Assembly (NCBI GenBank): GCA_013398175.1
Contig: VZRZ01003917.1
Coordinates: 831,397-895,396, forward strand
DNA from: Climacteris rufus
Taxonomy: Eukaryota; Chordata; Aves; Passeriformes; Climacteridae
Reading direction: 5' to 3'
DNA: 64,000 nt
Shown piece by piece: positions 26,001-41,000 of this stretch (its first letter is position 1; each line of letters begins with the position of its first letter). A program made the translations under genes and the position numbers. A model generated the notes under the pieces. The model had not been told where the DNA came from. It did no database searches and worked only from the letters and a program-made list of their open reading frames with translations.

Positions 26001-29000
26001 TTTTACTTTTACATATGATTATACATGTTCAAAACAAAACTGATTTTCTTGCAATCATAAAATATGCATTTCCATTAGGCAGCTTAACTTTAAAGTTTAT
26101 TTGCAGTCCTGCCTAGGCTTCCAAATAATACATCTGTACACACAACACGGGAAAAGCTGGAGCAGTAAAAGGATGCACTGAGTACAGCTTACTGTCCTGA
26201 CTCCTCATGATAATGTGTTAATGTATGTCCAGATAGACTATTTCCTCTGCCCCTTTCACTTCCACGGCACAAGAATCAATAAATTTTGCCTGCTACTAGC
26301 ACACAGGGATTCTCTCATCAGCTCAAAAAGGAAGCATAAAGAGTTCTTGACTGCCTCAACACCCATTCTTCACCATGCACCAAATGGCAGGATTCACTGG
26401 CTGAACTCCTTTTTGTCAGACAGGAACATATTCACTGGCCAGAAACTATTCCTGTGGAATAAAATAAGTACAGATGCATTCATATATGTCATTGTGTTCA
26501 AAAAGAACTAAGCTAACAATGCAGAATGAAGGAAAATTTACTTGTTTTATTTGCTATTTGTAAATTAGATATATGGACTGTTTTGGTTGGTTGCTTTGGT
26601 AGTACATTTTAGTCTGCCTTGTTTTGGGGAGGGGGGTTCACTTGGATTTTTTTTCCACACTTGTCTTTAAATTTCTAAAAGCACAGAATCACCCACAGAG
26701 TGTCATCTAGAGGAAGAGAAATATGAGTAACACGCTTTTGTGAGTTGGTGTTCTACATACATTAGGGTCAGCTCTAAACATCTCTCCTATTAACTGAAAA
26801 ATTTATTATACTTCTATCCCAAAGAAGTGCATTGTTGGCTACATATTGTAACCTCTCCTCCAAAATACAGATGCTGGAATGATGAAAAAAATACATTGCC
26901 TTTTTTCTTATGCAAGAGAAGAGGAAGCTTCCCTTGATCTTCAGCATCTGTACAGAACAACCACTGAACTATGAAACTCCTACTGAAGTCTTAACATAGT
27001 TTAGTTAAAATAATGATTATGTAGCTTAAAAAAATCTAAAAATCAGTAGAAACAATGGATATGTAGCCAATTATCACAAACTTACTGCTTAGCTTCCCTG
27101 GTACCTTCAGTCTCTCATGACCTCCACATACTGCTTTCTCCACTGCACCTGTATTTAACCTCCCCTTTCCTTCAGTCTCCCTCAAAACAGAAGTACGATT
27201 GAGCCACCCACATTTTAAAAATGCACTTCTCACCCTATTTTTGTTTTGAGAAAGAATCTTGAGAAGTATGAAGATCATGAGACTATGATCACTATTTCAG
27301 GCCCTGCTTCTTTAAATCCCCCCTGTTCTAGTTCTAATGGTGGACAAAGAGAAACAAAAAACCCACAATCTTCTTGCAGCAAAAACAGTGTCCAGTCTTT
27401 TACCAGACCTTCTCTCATTCACCACAAACAATAATTACAAGATGTGCAGTGTGAACAGCTTATTCTCTTGGACATATTCTTACATATTTCTTAAATCTGT
27501 TCCTTTCAATTTTTTAAAACATGCTTAATTTTTCTTAATTTTCAAAGTAGTCATATCCTTTTTTATCACGTTACGAGTTGTAACATTCACAATTACAGCT
27601 TTTAAGTGCACAGAGATCCACTGCAATAGGACCTTTTATCTAAAGCACTATGTGACTGCATATAGCTTAATCCTAATGCAAATGATTCATGCAAGTTTCA
27701 TTCATGAACTGAAAAAAAAAAGCTTTCAGGAAATTATTATTCTAATTATTATTCTTCAGATTAAAAATTAAATGTACTACACAAAGCCTCCTACAATGCT
27801 ACTGGCCTGCAGTGCTAATTTATTCAGAAAGAAAAAAGGAAATGAAACCTCCAACGACAGAACTGAACATAAATCCCAGTGGTTTCGTTTCAGAGAAAAA
27901 AGGAAGATGAGTTTTAATAGGCATCACAAGAAAAAATTGATGCAGCTACTGATGCCAGCTGAAAAATGTTTCCAGCTGAACTAACATCTGCTTGACCTGT
28001 CAGAGCTCACACCTCCCACTGAAGACAGTGACAAAACTCATTTCTCTGGGAGCACTGTAAACTCTCTGGAATGCATATATTTGCTATGACAACAGAGGAG
28101 TTTAGAGAGCTAACCATCTCTTGTGATCTGGCCATGTGGTGAGTTTACAAGGACATAAAGGACTATAGTAGAAAGTTGGCTTGAATGTGCTTATAAGCAG
28201 AGAATTTCAGGAAAATTCATTTTCAGGCCTTTACAGAAAAGACTCGTGTAGCACAAGGTTATTCCCCTAGTAACACTGAACTCTTGTATTGAGCAAAGCC
28301 AATGGGCTCAAATCCTAAAATCTCCTCAAGTGAAACCAAGGGAATTAACATCCCCAGTTTCAGGTACCCAACTAAATCAGTTAGTCACCCTCCAGTCTCT
28401 GTCTGTGTCTTTACACAGAGTATTTACCAGTTCCTTTTCAGAGGTTTATGTTCTGGAAAGTCCAACCTTTTAGCACAGCATGAAGACATTACACAGCGAC
28501 AACTCAAACAACTGGAGACATTTCCTGCAAAAAGGGTCAGTTAATTATCATGGCCACTCTGACATGATGTCAGAATCACATGTTTTTAGGAAACCATAGA
28601 GGTCCTTTGTGCAGCTTTTTCAAAACAAAATCATCCTCCTGAAAGACTGCATCTGGTTTAGAATTGAGAACATGTTCTTCAGAAAAACAAAAGTTAAACA
28701 TGGTTCACACTGAAAGAAAAATCAGATAAAAATGAACACTTACTCTCCCAGCTTTGCCCAGATAGCCAAAGCTACTCTCAGTATAATTTCAGAGCCTTCA
28801 AAGAATACTGAATCCCAGATCTTCAGAACTGTATGGTTGGGCAGACAGGTCGCAAAGAGTGTCAGAAACCACTGCATTGTGAAGACATTTGTAAGTGGTG
28901 GTTCGTAGCCTCCTGAAGTTTAAAAAAGAAACAAATTAAAAACTTGAAGTAACTGCAATTTACTATCATTTTACAAAGAGTATAAATTGCATACTAAAAT

Positions 29001-32000
29001 CCATCACACATTCCAGCACCTCTGTTACTGCTCAAAACTTACTTAGCCTGCAGCTGTCCAAAGTTAAGCTGAGTAGAGCAATGGAAAAATTACATAGTCA
29101 CCTTCCATTCTGCTGCACCGCAAAATACTAAGCAGCAGCATTGGTTTTGGACTGTAAACCCTGGAATACACCACCACACTTTTTTTCTCTTATATCAGAA
29201 AGACTGCTTCTCCTTCCCAAAGCTATATGAAATCAAAACTTCTATCAAAAAAAAAAGAAACAAAACAAATACACCAGCTCCCCTGCAAAATGTTGCATTT
29301 CTTCAGCAACGGATGACATAAGTCTTTATCTACATGAAGGTGAAGGTGCCTGTCTGTCAAGTCATATCTATTATTTTAATATACTGATGCACTTGTTAAG
29401 TTTCAAACAAAATGTAGTATTTCAGCCTGAAACTCTGAAGTTTTACTTTCTTGTTATGCTCTGAGAACACTTTGTGCATCCCAGTATCAACTGATGCACT
29501 GAAGGCCATGACCTGAGAGGCCAGCCTGTGAAAACACTTTCAAAGAGCAAATATTTCCTTCATACCATTCCTTTGCTTTTTATACAGTTTGGACATAGCC
29601 ACACAGAACATAGGAGCAGATCTTTTATGACATGGAACTCAGGGTGCACTTAGCTACCCAACTGAAAAAGATACCAAATCAACTAAAAAAATACCTCCTG
29701 CCCTCCCCAAAACACTCCCAAATAAAAGAGCTGGAAGTCTGGATGGAATGCTGCACCAGAAGAAAAAGAAATTCCCTGTGTAAAGCCAGTTTTCCTACTA
29801 ACCAGTCCCCACTGGTTCTCATTTTGTAACTCTGCCCAAAATAGTTATATAAGCTAGCAACTACAAGGAACAATAGTAGGACAGCTATCTTCAACTAAGG
29901 CAAGAAATCACCTTGCCAAGGTAGCCCTTGTACTAAGGACTAAGCTATGTGTTAGTGTTGTCACTCCATGCTTTGTATATTCTTGTCACCACAATTCTAT
30001 TTGCAGCTAGTAGTAGGACCAAATTATTTCCCTTTCTTTTCTCCTGAAAGTACCACCTATTTTTGTCATCAATAATGGAAACTACCATATTTCACCTTAA
30101 CAATTAAAAATACATATTCTAAGCAATAAATTCACGTAAACACTTAAAATACTGTATTTTTAAACAAGGGCTCAGATAAAACAACAGCAAGACAGAGTTT
30201 AATAGCATTTTCTGCTGAATGTACCTCCACTTTCTCTGTTAGCAGCTCTTTGCAGGGTGTCTAAGTGCTGGGACAGTTCAGGAAGCTTCATTCGTAAAAG
30301 ATCTCGGAAAACAGCCATATCCACAGAGAGAGCACGGAGATTATTGACAAAGTAGCTATCAGGAAGCACCTTATCAATTAGGTAAATCATGATCTGTGGG
30401 GAAAATGAAAGACCATCACGTAACACTTATAGAACAGTTATTTTCTAGGAATAACAGCAAAATAAAATTTCGCTGTTCACTAAAGAATGACTTGGAGCTA
30501 GTGGCAACATGTGCCTCTGGCACCTCCATTTATATGGGGAGAAAACATTATCAATTTAAGCATCCACAGATACTTTAGGTATCCACGAGTATTCAAGATG
30601 CAAAGGCCTCTTGAAACGGTCCAGAATTTATGAACCATGAATGACTGAAATCAATCTCACAGTAAGCTATGCTCAAACTGGCAGCATTACTCACATCAAA
30701 AGCAATTTTTGACACTTCTGATGTTGGACATGTTTATGAGATTCTCCACTGCTGGAGAGTCTCACTATCCCTTCTGTGGTTAATTGCCACAACTAGAAGA
30801 CTGGTCTTGCAAATCGCTGCTTTTCCCTCTCCAAAAGGCAAGGTACCGTTATTTTAAAAAAGATTCTCCATACATTTTCCTGTGATGTGTTACTGCATGC
30901 TCCACTCCATCCTGTCACTTTAAAAGGTGCTAAATTAAGCAGCCTGAGACATTTTAAGCAGACATCTGTTTGAAGTGAGATAGCTCAGCTACATGGGTGG
31001 TAATGGATTAAATGGATACTGCCAAACTTTAGAGAATGAAGAAATGCAACAAAAAATATGCAGAAGTTGATGTTTATCATCAGCCTAACAGAAGACACTG
31101 ATCTTTGCTTCAGGATCTTTTACAATGTCTATAGCCACTCTATTAATCATATCCAGAGAGCCTGCATGCAGTCATCCCAGATGCTTCAAATCTCCTTTAC
31201 TCTCATATGAGAATCCTTACCATGTTTCACACAGTCTAACTCTTGAGAGGAACACTGCACCTTCATACACAGGAGACAATCCTCCTTCCAATTCCTCTCT
31301 TTTCATAAGATGCCCACAACAGCATCTTGTCAGACACTAGACTACCAAGAGCACCACCTTACATAGTCTTACTGCTTTCTTTTCTTTCCCAGCTGCTTGT
31401 GACCACATACTGCTACTTGTCCTTGCAAGATTTCTGCAGGCAATGGCAGTCTTATGTTCCATGTCTGAAAGCATGTGGACCAGTAGTCAACACAGGCAAA
31501 TCAACAGTTTTCACAAGAAAGACTTGTATTTTGTCAGATGCATTACCTAATCTTTGCTGAATAGTGGGTCACCTCGTTTGTAAAAATATGCTTCATTTTG
31601 TTCAGATATATTTCAACCAATGGAAGAGTCTTTTAACATAGCCACATTAACTTACAACTATGCTATTTGTGTTGTCATTAACTCCTTATGACATAAGCTG
31701 TAAATCCCCATGTTAGAGAAACATTTTTATAAAGGACTTTGTTCCCTTCCCACTGAGTGGTATTACTTCACTGATCTCAGAACACAGAGAAGAACAGAAA
31801 TTTTTTCAACACCAAAGTTCATTCATTGGTTCATTTCACCAACACGTGAACTGCTTTGAGAAGACTTTTTAAAAAAGCACTTCATGTATTTACCAGATTG
31901 CAATAGATACTTTCTTTATAACACATCTCTACATATTTATTTTTATTATTTGATTCTGTAGTATTTTTCCACCATATTGTGCAAGAAAAAATATTTTTTA

Positions 32001-35000
32001 AGTTTCAGTATCTATGAGACTTTTACACATATTTTGAGAGTTTCTACACATGCAAGCCGGGATTTTCTTGCTTACTATAATTTCTGTATGCTAATTTTGA
32101 GGTAATATGGGGATATAAGTTAAGAATACTTACCTTAACTAGGGAACACTCAAGTAACACTGGCTGGGCATTCACTGAAGCTACCATGTTTGGTCCTGTG
32201 CTGTTACAGCCCCATGGTGTCAGTAGATTCTGTTCTTTCCCAGTCCTGGGAGATGCTTCCCAGACACAGAGCTTTTGTTTATAACGTCCTTCCCAGAAAT
32301 GGGACCTGACTAGCAAGACCTGAGAATGCCCTTGCTCCCTGAACTCCAGACTCTGCAATAACCCAAACATAGCTACCCCCATAGCTACAATCCTGAGGGC
32401 ACCTTCACAGGCCTCTGTAGCTGAAATCACTCCTTGCTTGCTTTAGGTGGCAGCAACTACAACAAAACAGTCACATGCTAACACCCAATTCTTATTTCCT
32501 CCCACCCACCCTGTTCCTTTCCTTGCCCTTTCCCTCTTCCCTCTCTCTTCTGGGAAAATTCCAACCCTGCAAAGCCCACATACTAAGTTTGGTAAAGAGA
32601 TTTCTTCATTTTCCAGTCTCATTTTTGCCAGGTAAGACCAGTTTTGGTGCAAACAGCCTTCAGGACTTTAACTCCCTTGGGCAGTCTGGCTCCATTCCAT
32701 TGTCTCCTCCACATAAGGAGCCTGACACAACTCACAATAAAAGACAACACACAAGGATGCACAGGGTTCTTATCATCAGCTTGGACTTCATAAACCTTGG
32801 GCAATCATATTTCCTATGTTATCATAGGGTGTTTTGGGAGCTTCTGGACAGTATAAGATCACAATAAAATGTGCCAAATTACAGTTAAAAATACTGCAGA
32901 AACTTTAAGCAAGAATTAGTGAAAGGAAATTTTACTTTCTGGTATAAAGGGATATTATGGTATTTTCTTCCTATTACAGGCAGCAGTCCTGAATGAAGGA
33001 TTAAACAAGCTTTATATGTTAGGAGCTCTGAGTGAATTTAACTATTTACCATATTTGAAGCATTGTCTAAGGCAAAACAAACAGTTCAGTATCTCAAGAG
33101 TCACACTCATCTTTTATTAATTTGACCCCAACTCACACATACGAACACGTTTACTTAAGGGAATTTCCACATGATCTTGGCAAATCTTAAACTATGTCTT
33201 GTAGTAAACTGCATTTCCATTTTCTGACATATTATAAATTACATGACGCTATCTTTTAGTTAGAAAACAAATGGTCTAAGAAAAGAAAACACTGTAAGAC
33301 TAATGTAAGACTAATGTAAGACTAATGTAGCCCAGACTAATGCAGCTTCAAAGTGACTGACTTTTATTTTAAATATTCAGTGTTTTCCTAGGATTTGCTT
33401 TAAAATGTAGCAGATTTATTAACTGCCTCCCATGCTACTGCCACATAAGACACTGATGATGAAATTTTTAGATTTCAGCTGCCTATGGTGTTTGCAAGCA
33501 AACTTGGGATTATGGGTAAAATATTCTACAGTGAATAGCAGTGGTCCCATTTATTTTTTTATGGCCAAGCCCTCATTTGCTTCTGTTTGAAAAAAAAATT
33601 AACAGTGATAATATTCAAACAATTCATTTTAACATAGACAGGATAACAAAATAAAAAATCCACAGATATAAATTAGTTTACTCTTCTGAGTCCTGCTCTT
33701 TTAGGCTGTCTTCAAAATTCAAGCATTGGTTTATTCTAAAGTTCACTAACTAAAAGCAATCTTCAACACTGAAAAAAATATTTTACTCACTTTCAGGGCA
33801 TCCCCTTCATTGCCCTCCATCACTTCCAGAATAAGTGCAGCTAGTATGTTAAATCCTTGACAATACCCAACAGATTTATTCCACCTGGCATAAGCCAGCA
33901 AAACACGTTTCAATACCACTCGATCTTGCTCTGCCTCCTGGCCACAGTAAGAACTGCAACCAGTTCGATGAAGGTCCTTTAAAGGAAAAAAGAAAAAAAA
34001 TGACAAGACAAGGAGAGAAAAGATGTGTATTTTCCTTCCCCCATTAGTTCTCTTGCTTGTCCCAGTTTTCCTTCCACCTCCACCCTCCTAGTACATACTC
34101 CCAAAGTTGATGACAACATTTCTTTTTTAATGTGTTAAACCTTTAGCTTACCCAAGAGAAATGGTTTCAGCGAGCTCTTAAGTAAACAAGTTACTTAAAA
34201 GATGTTCATAAGATGTTGCCACAGAAGATATTAACAGATCTCTGGGTTTCAAAGAGGCAAGACATAACAGCTGCTTCATTGAATAAAAAAGAGCAACTGT
34301 TTTTATCAAAACATAAAAGAACTACTAGACAATTGAATTTTCAAAACATAAAAACCAGAAACTGTGTCCTTGAAATTTAAGTGATTTATAAGTGAAAGGC
34401 AAAATGTACAAAATGGCTGACTGCTTTAAATATTAAACATTAATCAGCTGGGAAATACACAGACAAATATGTTTCACTCCTGTGAAATAACTGAAAAATG
34501 CTCAATTGCTATACTATAAAACATACTTTTTACTCCTAGCAAACATTTGTGTTTATTTACAGAGAAGGAAAAAAACTCACTTATTTTCCTTTGTCTTCAT
34601 TAAACTCCAGTACTTTTTCAAAACAAAAAAAAGTAAAAATTGAGAAAAAAAAAATAAGCTATAGCAATTTTTTCTTCCCAGCTAAAACTAACCAGACTAT
34701 TGCAATAGGACCAAAGCAGCCAAAAAAAAAAAAATTTTGTCAGGAAAAGGGAACTAAGATGCAATTTTTGCCAAAGCAGTTGCAGCCACAAAAATAAATA
34801 CAAATTCAAATGTCAACTTTTCATTTAAAAAATTTAAAAGAAATAACAAATTAGCTGGCTACCTTTACTATCTGGATGCCCATAGAGTCATCATCAGGAT
34901 TACTTCTTTCATTGAATGTGAAACGCATGGTCTTGTCCCAGTCAATGGCTATGCTGTGTAAGTACTGATCAGCCAGGGTCAGCCAAACCTAGAAATACAT

Positions 35001-38000
35001 ATGGCAAAATTAATTATTTCTCAGATAAAATATAAAGTTTTGATATATATTGTTAGATTAACTTACCAGCTTCACCCATCTGTGATCTGCTGGTAGATTT
35101 GAAATATGCAGAAGAGGACTTTATCTACAATAATTTCTGCTCAATTACAGTAATACCTCGGTCCCCCAAAAAGAAAGGAAGGAAACAGTCAGCATTAAGC
35201 ACACACATCTGTGAACTGCTTACAAAGACGCAAGTCAATTGTCAGACAGTGAATCCACAGGGGCTCTCCAAGATGGAAACACAAGGCAAGGACCCTCTTT
35301 GTCAGTTCAGCCCTTCTATCCTCATAAACAACAAGGAGTTTTATAAAAACTGCTGCTGGCTTTCCTCAAACTCAACCATGGATACATGTCCTGAAAATCC
35401 CCCGCAGAAATCCAGCCGCTGCTTCTCTTTACCAGCCATCTCTTCTGATGAGCTTTGCAGAATAAATAGCATCTAGTATTCACCATTTGGGACTGATCTG
35501 AAAGAATCACTTGGATCAGAGCAACTTACTCTTACAAGAGGGCCTCCCAAACTGTTGGTGCTACAGGGAGTTCTGAAACAAACATTTTGACTATTTTTAA
35601 AGCCTAATAATTGGCAGAACAGATTTATGCAAGTGTATCCAAGAAAAAGGCTGGACCTTTATTAAAGATTTGCAAAGTTCCTGACCCATGAATGGCATAT
35701 GACAGATCATACAATGACTACAAGTAACAACAAAGGACCTTTTTTTTCAGGAAACTGAAAGAAATAATGAAAGCAAACTGGTCAAGTTTTATATCAGCCA
35801 TTAATTCACTCAACTGAGAGAGCAATTTAGATACTTCCCACACATTTAAACACTTAGATAGCTGCATGATGAAGGAATTTATAGACAGCTCCCAGAATCT
35901 CATGTTTTCTGCATTTAAATGTCCCTTCCCACACTTTTGCAAAGCCACCCATGCAGAGGAATGCCACTGTTCTGCTTCCCAGCAGCCTTAGCGCTGCTGA
36001 CATCCTACTGATGTTAAACTGTCATTTGACTGGATTCTGCCAGCCCCAGAAACCAAATGTCACATGCCACAGTAATAATGCAGATGTCATCCTGCTCCTT
36101 CTGTTGACAGCAAAGGAGGCAATCAGCTTGCTGCCAACAAAAAATAATTCCTTTATTTTGGTATCTCTCTTATAATCGTTGTGAAACCAGGGAATGACAG
36201 CAAAAAGACATCTCTTTCTTACAGCTGCTTCTTTGGTTAGCATCATGTGGTCACACGTGAGGAAACACAGAGATGGGCAGAGTGAGAAAGGAAGACAGAT
36301 CTGGATGTGGCAGAATGATGTGGCAGAGCATACCCTCAGCAAGTCTGCTGATTACACAGAGCTGGGAGGAGTGGCTGCTAAGTCCAAGGACGCCTTGACA
36401 GGATGGAAAAATGGTCTGACAAAAATCTCATGAAGTTCAACAAGGAGAAGTGCAAAACCCCGCATCTGGGGAGAAACAATCCCAAGCACCAGTATATGCT
36501 GGGGACCACCCAGTTGCAAAGCATCTCTCCTATGCAGAAAGGCTGAGAGAGCTGGGACTGTTCAGACTGGAGAAAAGGCAGCTCAGGGGGAATATTACCA
36601 GTGTGCATAAACCCCTGTAAGGAGGGTGCAAGGAGGATGAAGCCAGGCTCTTCTCAACAGTGCCCAGTGACAGGACTGGAGATAATGGGCAAAAAGTGAA
36701 ACACAGGAGGTTCTCCTCAAATATCAAGAAACACTTTTTCACTGTGAGGGTGACTGAGCACTGACACAGATTTTGCAGAGAGGTTGTCGAATCTCCTTCC
36801 TTGGAGATATTCAAAAGTCACCTGGACACAGTCCTTGGCAACCAGCTGTAGCTGGCCCTGCTTGGGCAGAGGGTTTGGACCAGATGATCTCCAGAGGTCC
36901 CTTCCAAACCCAGCCCTTCCAGGATTCTGTGACCTCTGCCATTCCTGTACCACAGAAAAGCATCTGAGACACTTTCTGGAGTGTGGGGAAAGAATATTTC
37001 AGGAAAGAAAAAGGCTGTTAGATGGGTATAATGATTCACTGAAGTCGTAGATTAAAAATAAAGTCATGGTGGTGTGAGGAAGACAATGCTATTAAGTCTT
37101 CCCTTCCTTCTCCTCTGATTTGTAAATAGGTACAGTTCAGCTTGGAAAAATAGCAAAAACATAAAAAGGAAATTTAGTTGATGCATCAAAAATATGTGGA
37201 ACTACATGTATCTTATAAATCTTCAAAAATAGTATTTTTATTAAAACTGTGTTTTTAAAACTGAGGTGTGACTCCGTTTTAAAGAAAAAATAATAGACAT
37301 AGACATGCCTCTTTTTATGCTAGGTAACTTCAAACATTTAAGAACGCAATAAAGTCAGTCTAGCAAAATCCCAGTGGACCCTTTCCTACAACACTAACTC
37401 AGTGCAATTCCCTGTTAATGGTGCACTCTGCCATTCTACATCACTCCAAATCCTGAACTTCCCTAATTTCGGCAGGCTGCCTTTTCCCCATCAAGTGTTT
37501 CCATGAGCATTCTTGTCAGCATCAAGCATCCATCAACTTCACCTTTGTAAGTGTGACAGCCCACACTGATGATTTGTTCTCCTTTCAGCTATCTTCAGCT
37601 GTGGGGGCAATTTCACCAGTGCAATTCCTTGAGACTGACAAAATGAAGCAGTAACATCTGCACCAGAATAAGTTATCTAAGCCTCAAGCAGAAAGAACCC
37701 AGCTATTGAAAACACCATCTTTACCTGTCTCCTCAGCCTTTCCAGCTCTCCTGTGAGGTTGCCACTGAAGAACTAGGAAAAACCCCCAGTACAACATAAA
37801 AGGTCCAAATATTTGTTAAAAAAACCCCCACCAACAGATAATACTGATCTAACTCACCACTCCTGAGAACCTACTGGCAGCATGGCCCACGAGACACAGA
37901 GGTTGACCTACCTTTCTCCGCCATTCCTTTGGGATGCCTGTCGGCAGCCTGGCCACTGCTTTGAGTGCATCATGCCACTACAAGCAAAAGCATCCAAAAA

Positions 38001-41000
38001 TGTACAATAACCATCAGTAGTTTAAGGTACTGTATAGCAACATTTACTACATTGCATATATGCACATTAATTTCATTTTACTGCACACATTTCAGAGTTT
38101 AACTGCTTAATCCACTCATAGGGAAGATACAGATTAATTACTTAATGATGTGACAGAAGTATAATCTTCTTTCCTAAACAAAGGTTTAGGAAATATCTGA
38201 GCTAACAATGAAAGACTATTCCATTTTCTGAGTATGAATGAAAGAGCTCTTGAGGCAACCGCAAATAATATGCTGACGTAATGATGACAGATGCACTTCT
38301 GAACTAGGGCAAGCACCTGGATTGCAGAGAACCCAGTCCTTCACAAACTCAAGAGAAAAATCAATCAAATTACCTGCTGAAAGCCATTTTGACCTAAAGA
38401 TGGTTCAAGAGTGAATTTCAATTTTGTATCAACCCCTAGAAAGAAAAAGGGAAAAAAATTGTGGTTATTATTTTCATTTCGCTCAGAAGAGGAAAAAAAC
38501 CCAAAAAACAACACACACAAATCCCACAGTTGAAACAAGAACACAAAATTTTAGCTTAATGTTTCAACAACTACATTTCAACCCGTTTCAGTGAATTTCT
38601 GTCTTCACAGTGGAATCCAGGCACATGTTAAGAAGTATATGGACAAAATGTTTTTAAAATGTAGCAACATCCTTTTTAATGATGTAGTTTGGCACAACTC
38701 ATTTCACTAATATTCATGTAGTTCACTGTTCTAGAAACTATACTAGCACACTGCAAACTGTCATTTGCATCCACAGAAAAATACATGTACAGAGACAAAC
38801 AGTTTCTTTTCATCTATGCCAGCATCTTGACATTAAGTCACTCAGAACTCATTTCTAAGTTTGGGATGCTAAAATTATTTTACTGTTCAGAATATATATA
38901 TATATATAAAATAATTCCTCAGGACACAAACCACATTTGGTCAGTATTCTTATTTAACCTTAGATTTTATTTTGGCCATATGAGCAAACTATTGAAATTG
39001 TTATAAAGCAGGCCTACTAGTAGTTTATACAACATTAGATAAAATACGAAAATCTCAAGTGGATCCCAAGATGGGACTGAAGGATGCCATAACACGATGA
39101 ATTTATTTCACACATTTAATTTGCTCTCTATCCCGCAGTTTGAATGTTCTATTCCCTTGTCCTTCAAATGCCGCTGTCCAGAACTCAGGTGCTGAACTCG
39201 GCATCAGGTCACATCCCCTCCCTCCGGTCTGCTGGCACAAAGAACAAAGCCTTCCTTTATTTTCCTTCCATAATTTAATACAATGGTATTGCTCCATGTT
39301 TACAATTAGGTTATGCATAGATTCTCATCTTTCCAGAATATGAAGCCAAACATTTTGATATATAAATATCCATCCATGCATATATATATATACACACACA
39401 TACACACACACAGATAGAAAACCCAAAAAGATTATAATCCTGCAAGGTTTTAAGTACATAAAATCCATGCTAATCAACTCACCAGTAACACCCAGTGCTT
39501 TTGAGGTTTAAACCTACAAGTCTGACAGAAACCCCAACTGTAGTGGCATTTGCTGGTTACGCAATGTAAAATGCCTTTAAGCATTTGCATACTGAAGTGG
39601 TGATAAGTAATTTTAAAGACTTACTACCTGATAAATATATGTTTAAAGACAAAACCTTCTCCATGGCTTTTTTTCTTTGTTGGTGGTGAGTGAATAAACA
39701 CAAAGAAAAAAATCACACAAATCCCAGTATTGTTTAGAATTTTAGCTTTTTGGAATTGCATCACTGAGACCTGGGGATTACTGCTTTCCTTTCCCTGCTT
39801 CAGATCTAAAAGACATGCTTGTCAGATCTATAAAAATAAAGGCTTCAAACCATAATAGATATATCTTGAAAAAACATTAAAGGATTAATAGCTATTCCTA
39901 GAAGTAACAGTTTATTAGTATTCCTTCCCATAAAGCAATGGCACTCAGCAGGGACTCCTAATAGATAAATATCATCATAATAATTCAAAGCAATGTAACA
40001 ATGCTGGTAACCTACTAAGATGAAATGGTATCACATTCACTGAAATTGGAAAAAGCGAACCTCATTCCCAAACAAAAAGAGGAAGTACTGCAAAATCCCA
40101 ATACATACAAAAATGTATCATGACCAAGAACTCATTTTGCTAAGATAACAAGTGCTGACATGTTATCTAACACTACCTTGAAGCAAAGAACCAATAGCCT
40201 TCCAAAATAATCATGTATTCATTTCCAACCCAGCAGCCAAATATTAATCACTTCAGAATTTCTAAGACTTAAAGATCCCAGTAACAACTCTCTCTGTCTT
40301 AGAACCTTCCTAAGAAACACACAAGCAGATACTCCCAGGTCTTCAAAAGATCAAGCACAGTAAGATAAAATATTAGAACAAGGCAAAATCTATCTATGGA
40401 AAATTACACAAACATCATGACCAGGGAGCTCAACTAGGATGAAGGTAGCTGTCCCTCCCGACTGAAATTGAAATGAAACTCCTCAAATGAGACCCTTGAT
40501 TGAATGAGACTGAAATGAGATCCTCCATCTACAAAAGTTTATTGAATCACAGCAGACAAGTAAGACAGGTGTGAAAATTAATGTGAATGAGAATTACATC
40601 ACACAATAACACCAGACTACACAGCACACTCTTCAGTATGGTGAGGAACTGCTTGCTCAGGCCATGTATGGTAGCCTCTTGTAGAAGCCATGGAATCTGA
40701 GTCCCCTTATTTGTTCCCCATTAGAAGCATTTTCCAAATCAAATTATGTGACAGTTTTGTGGGAAGGGAGCAGAAGAATCATGGGGAATGAGCCACAGAC
40801 CATACAAGAATTGTTCCTCATTCCCATCCATTTTAACAAATTTCTATTTCCTAAAACTAAAAAATTACAACCTTGCTTAATAAAAAATACAGCAAGTAAG
40901 CACATAAAAAAGAGCTGCAACCGTACAGAGAGAGGAAGGAAGGCAATCAGCAAATGGGGAGCAGCATCCCATTGCCTGTTTCTTACTTCTGGCACAAGAA

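Noticed and set aside
36194..37050. Several frames of 64-94 codons
   Set aside because: They are fragments of a CR1 LINE with a broken reverse-transcriptase frame.
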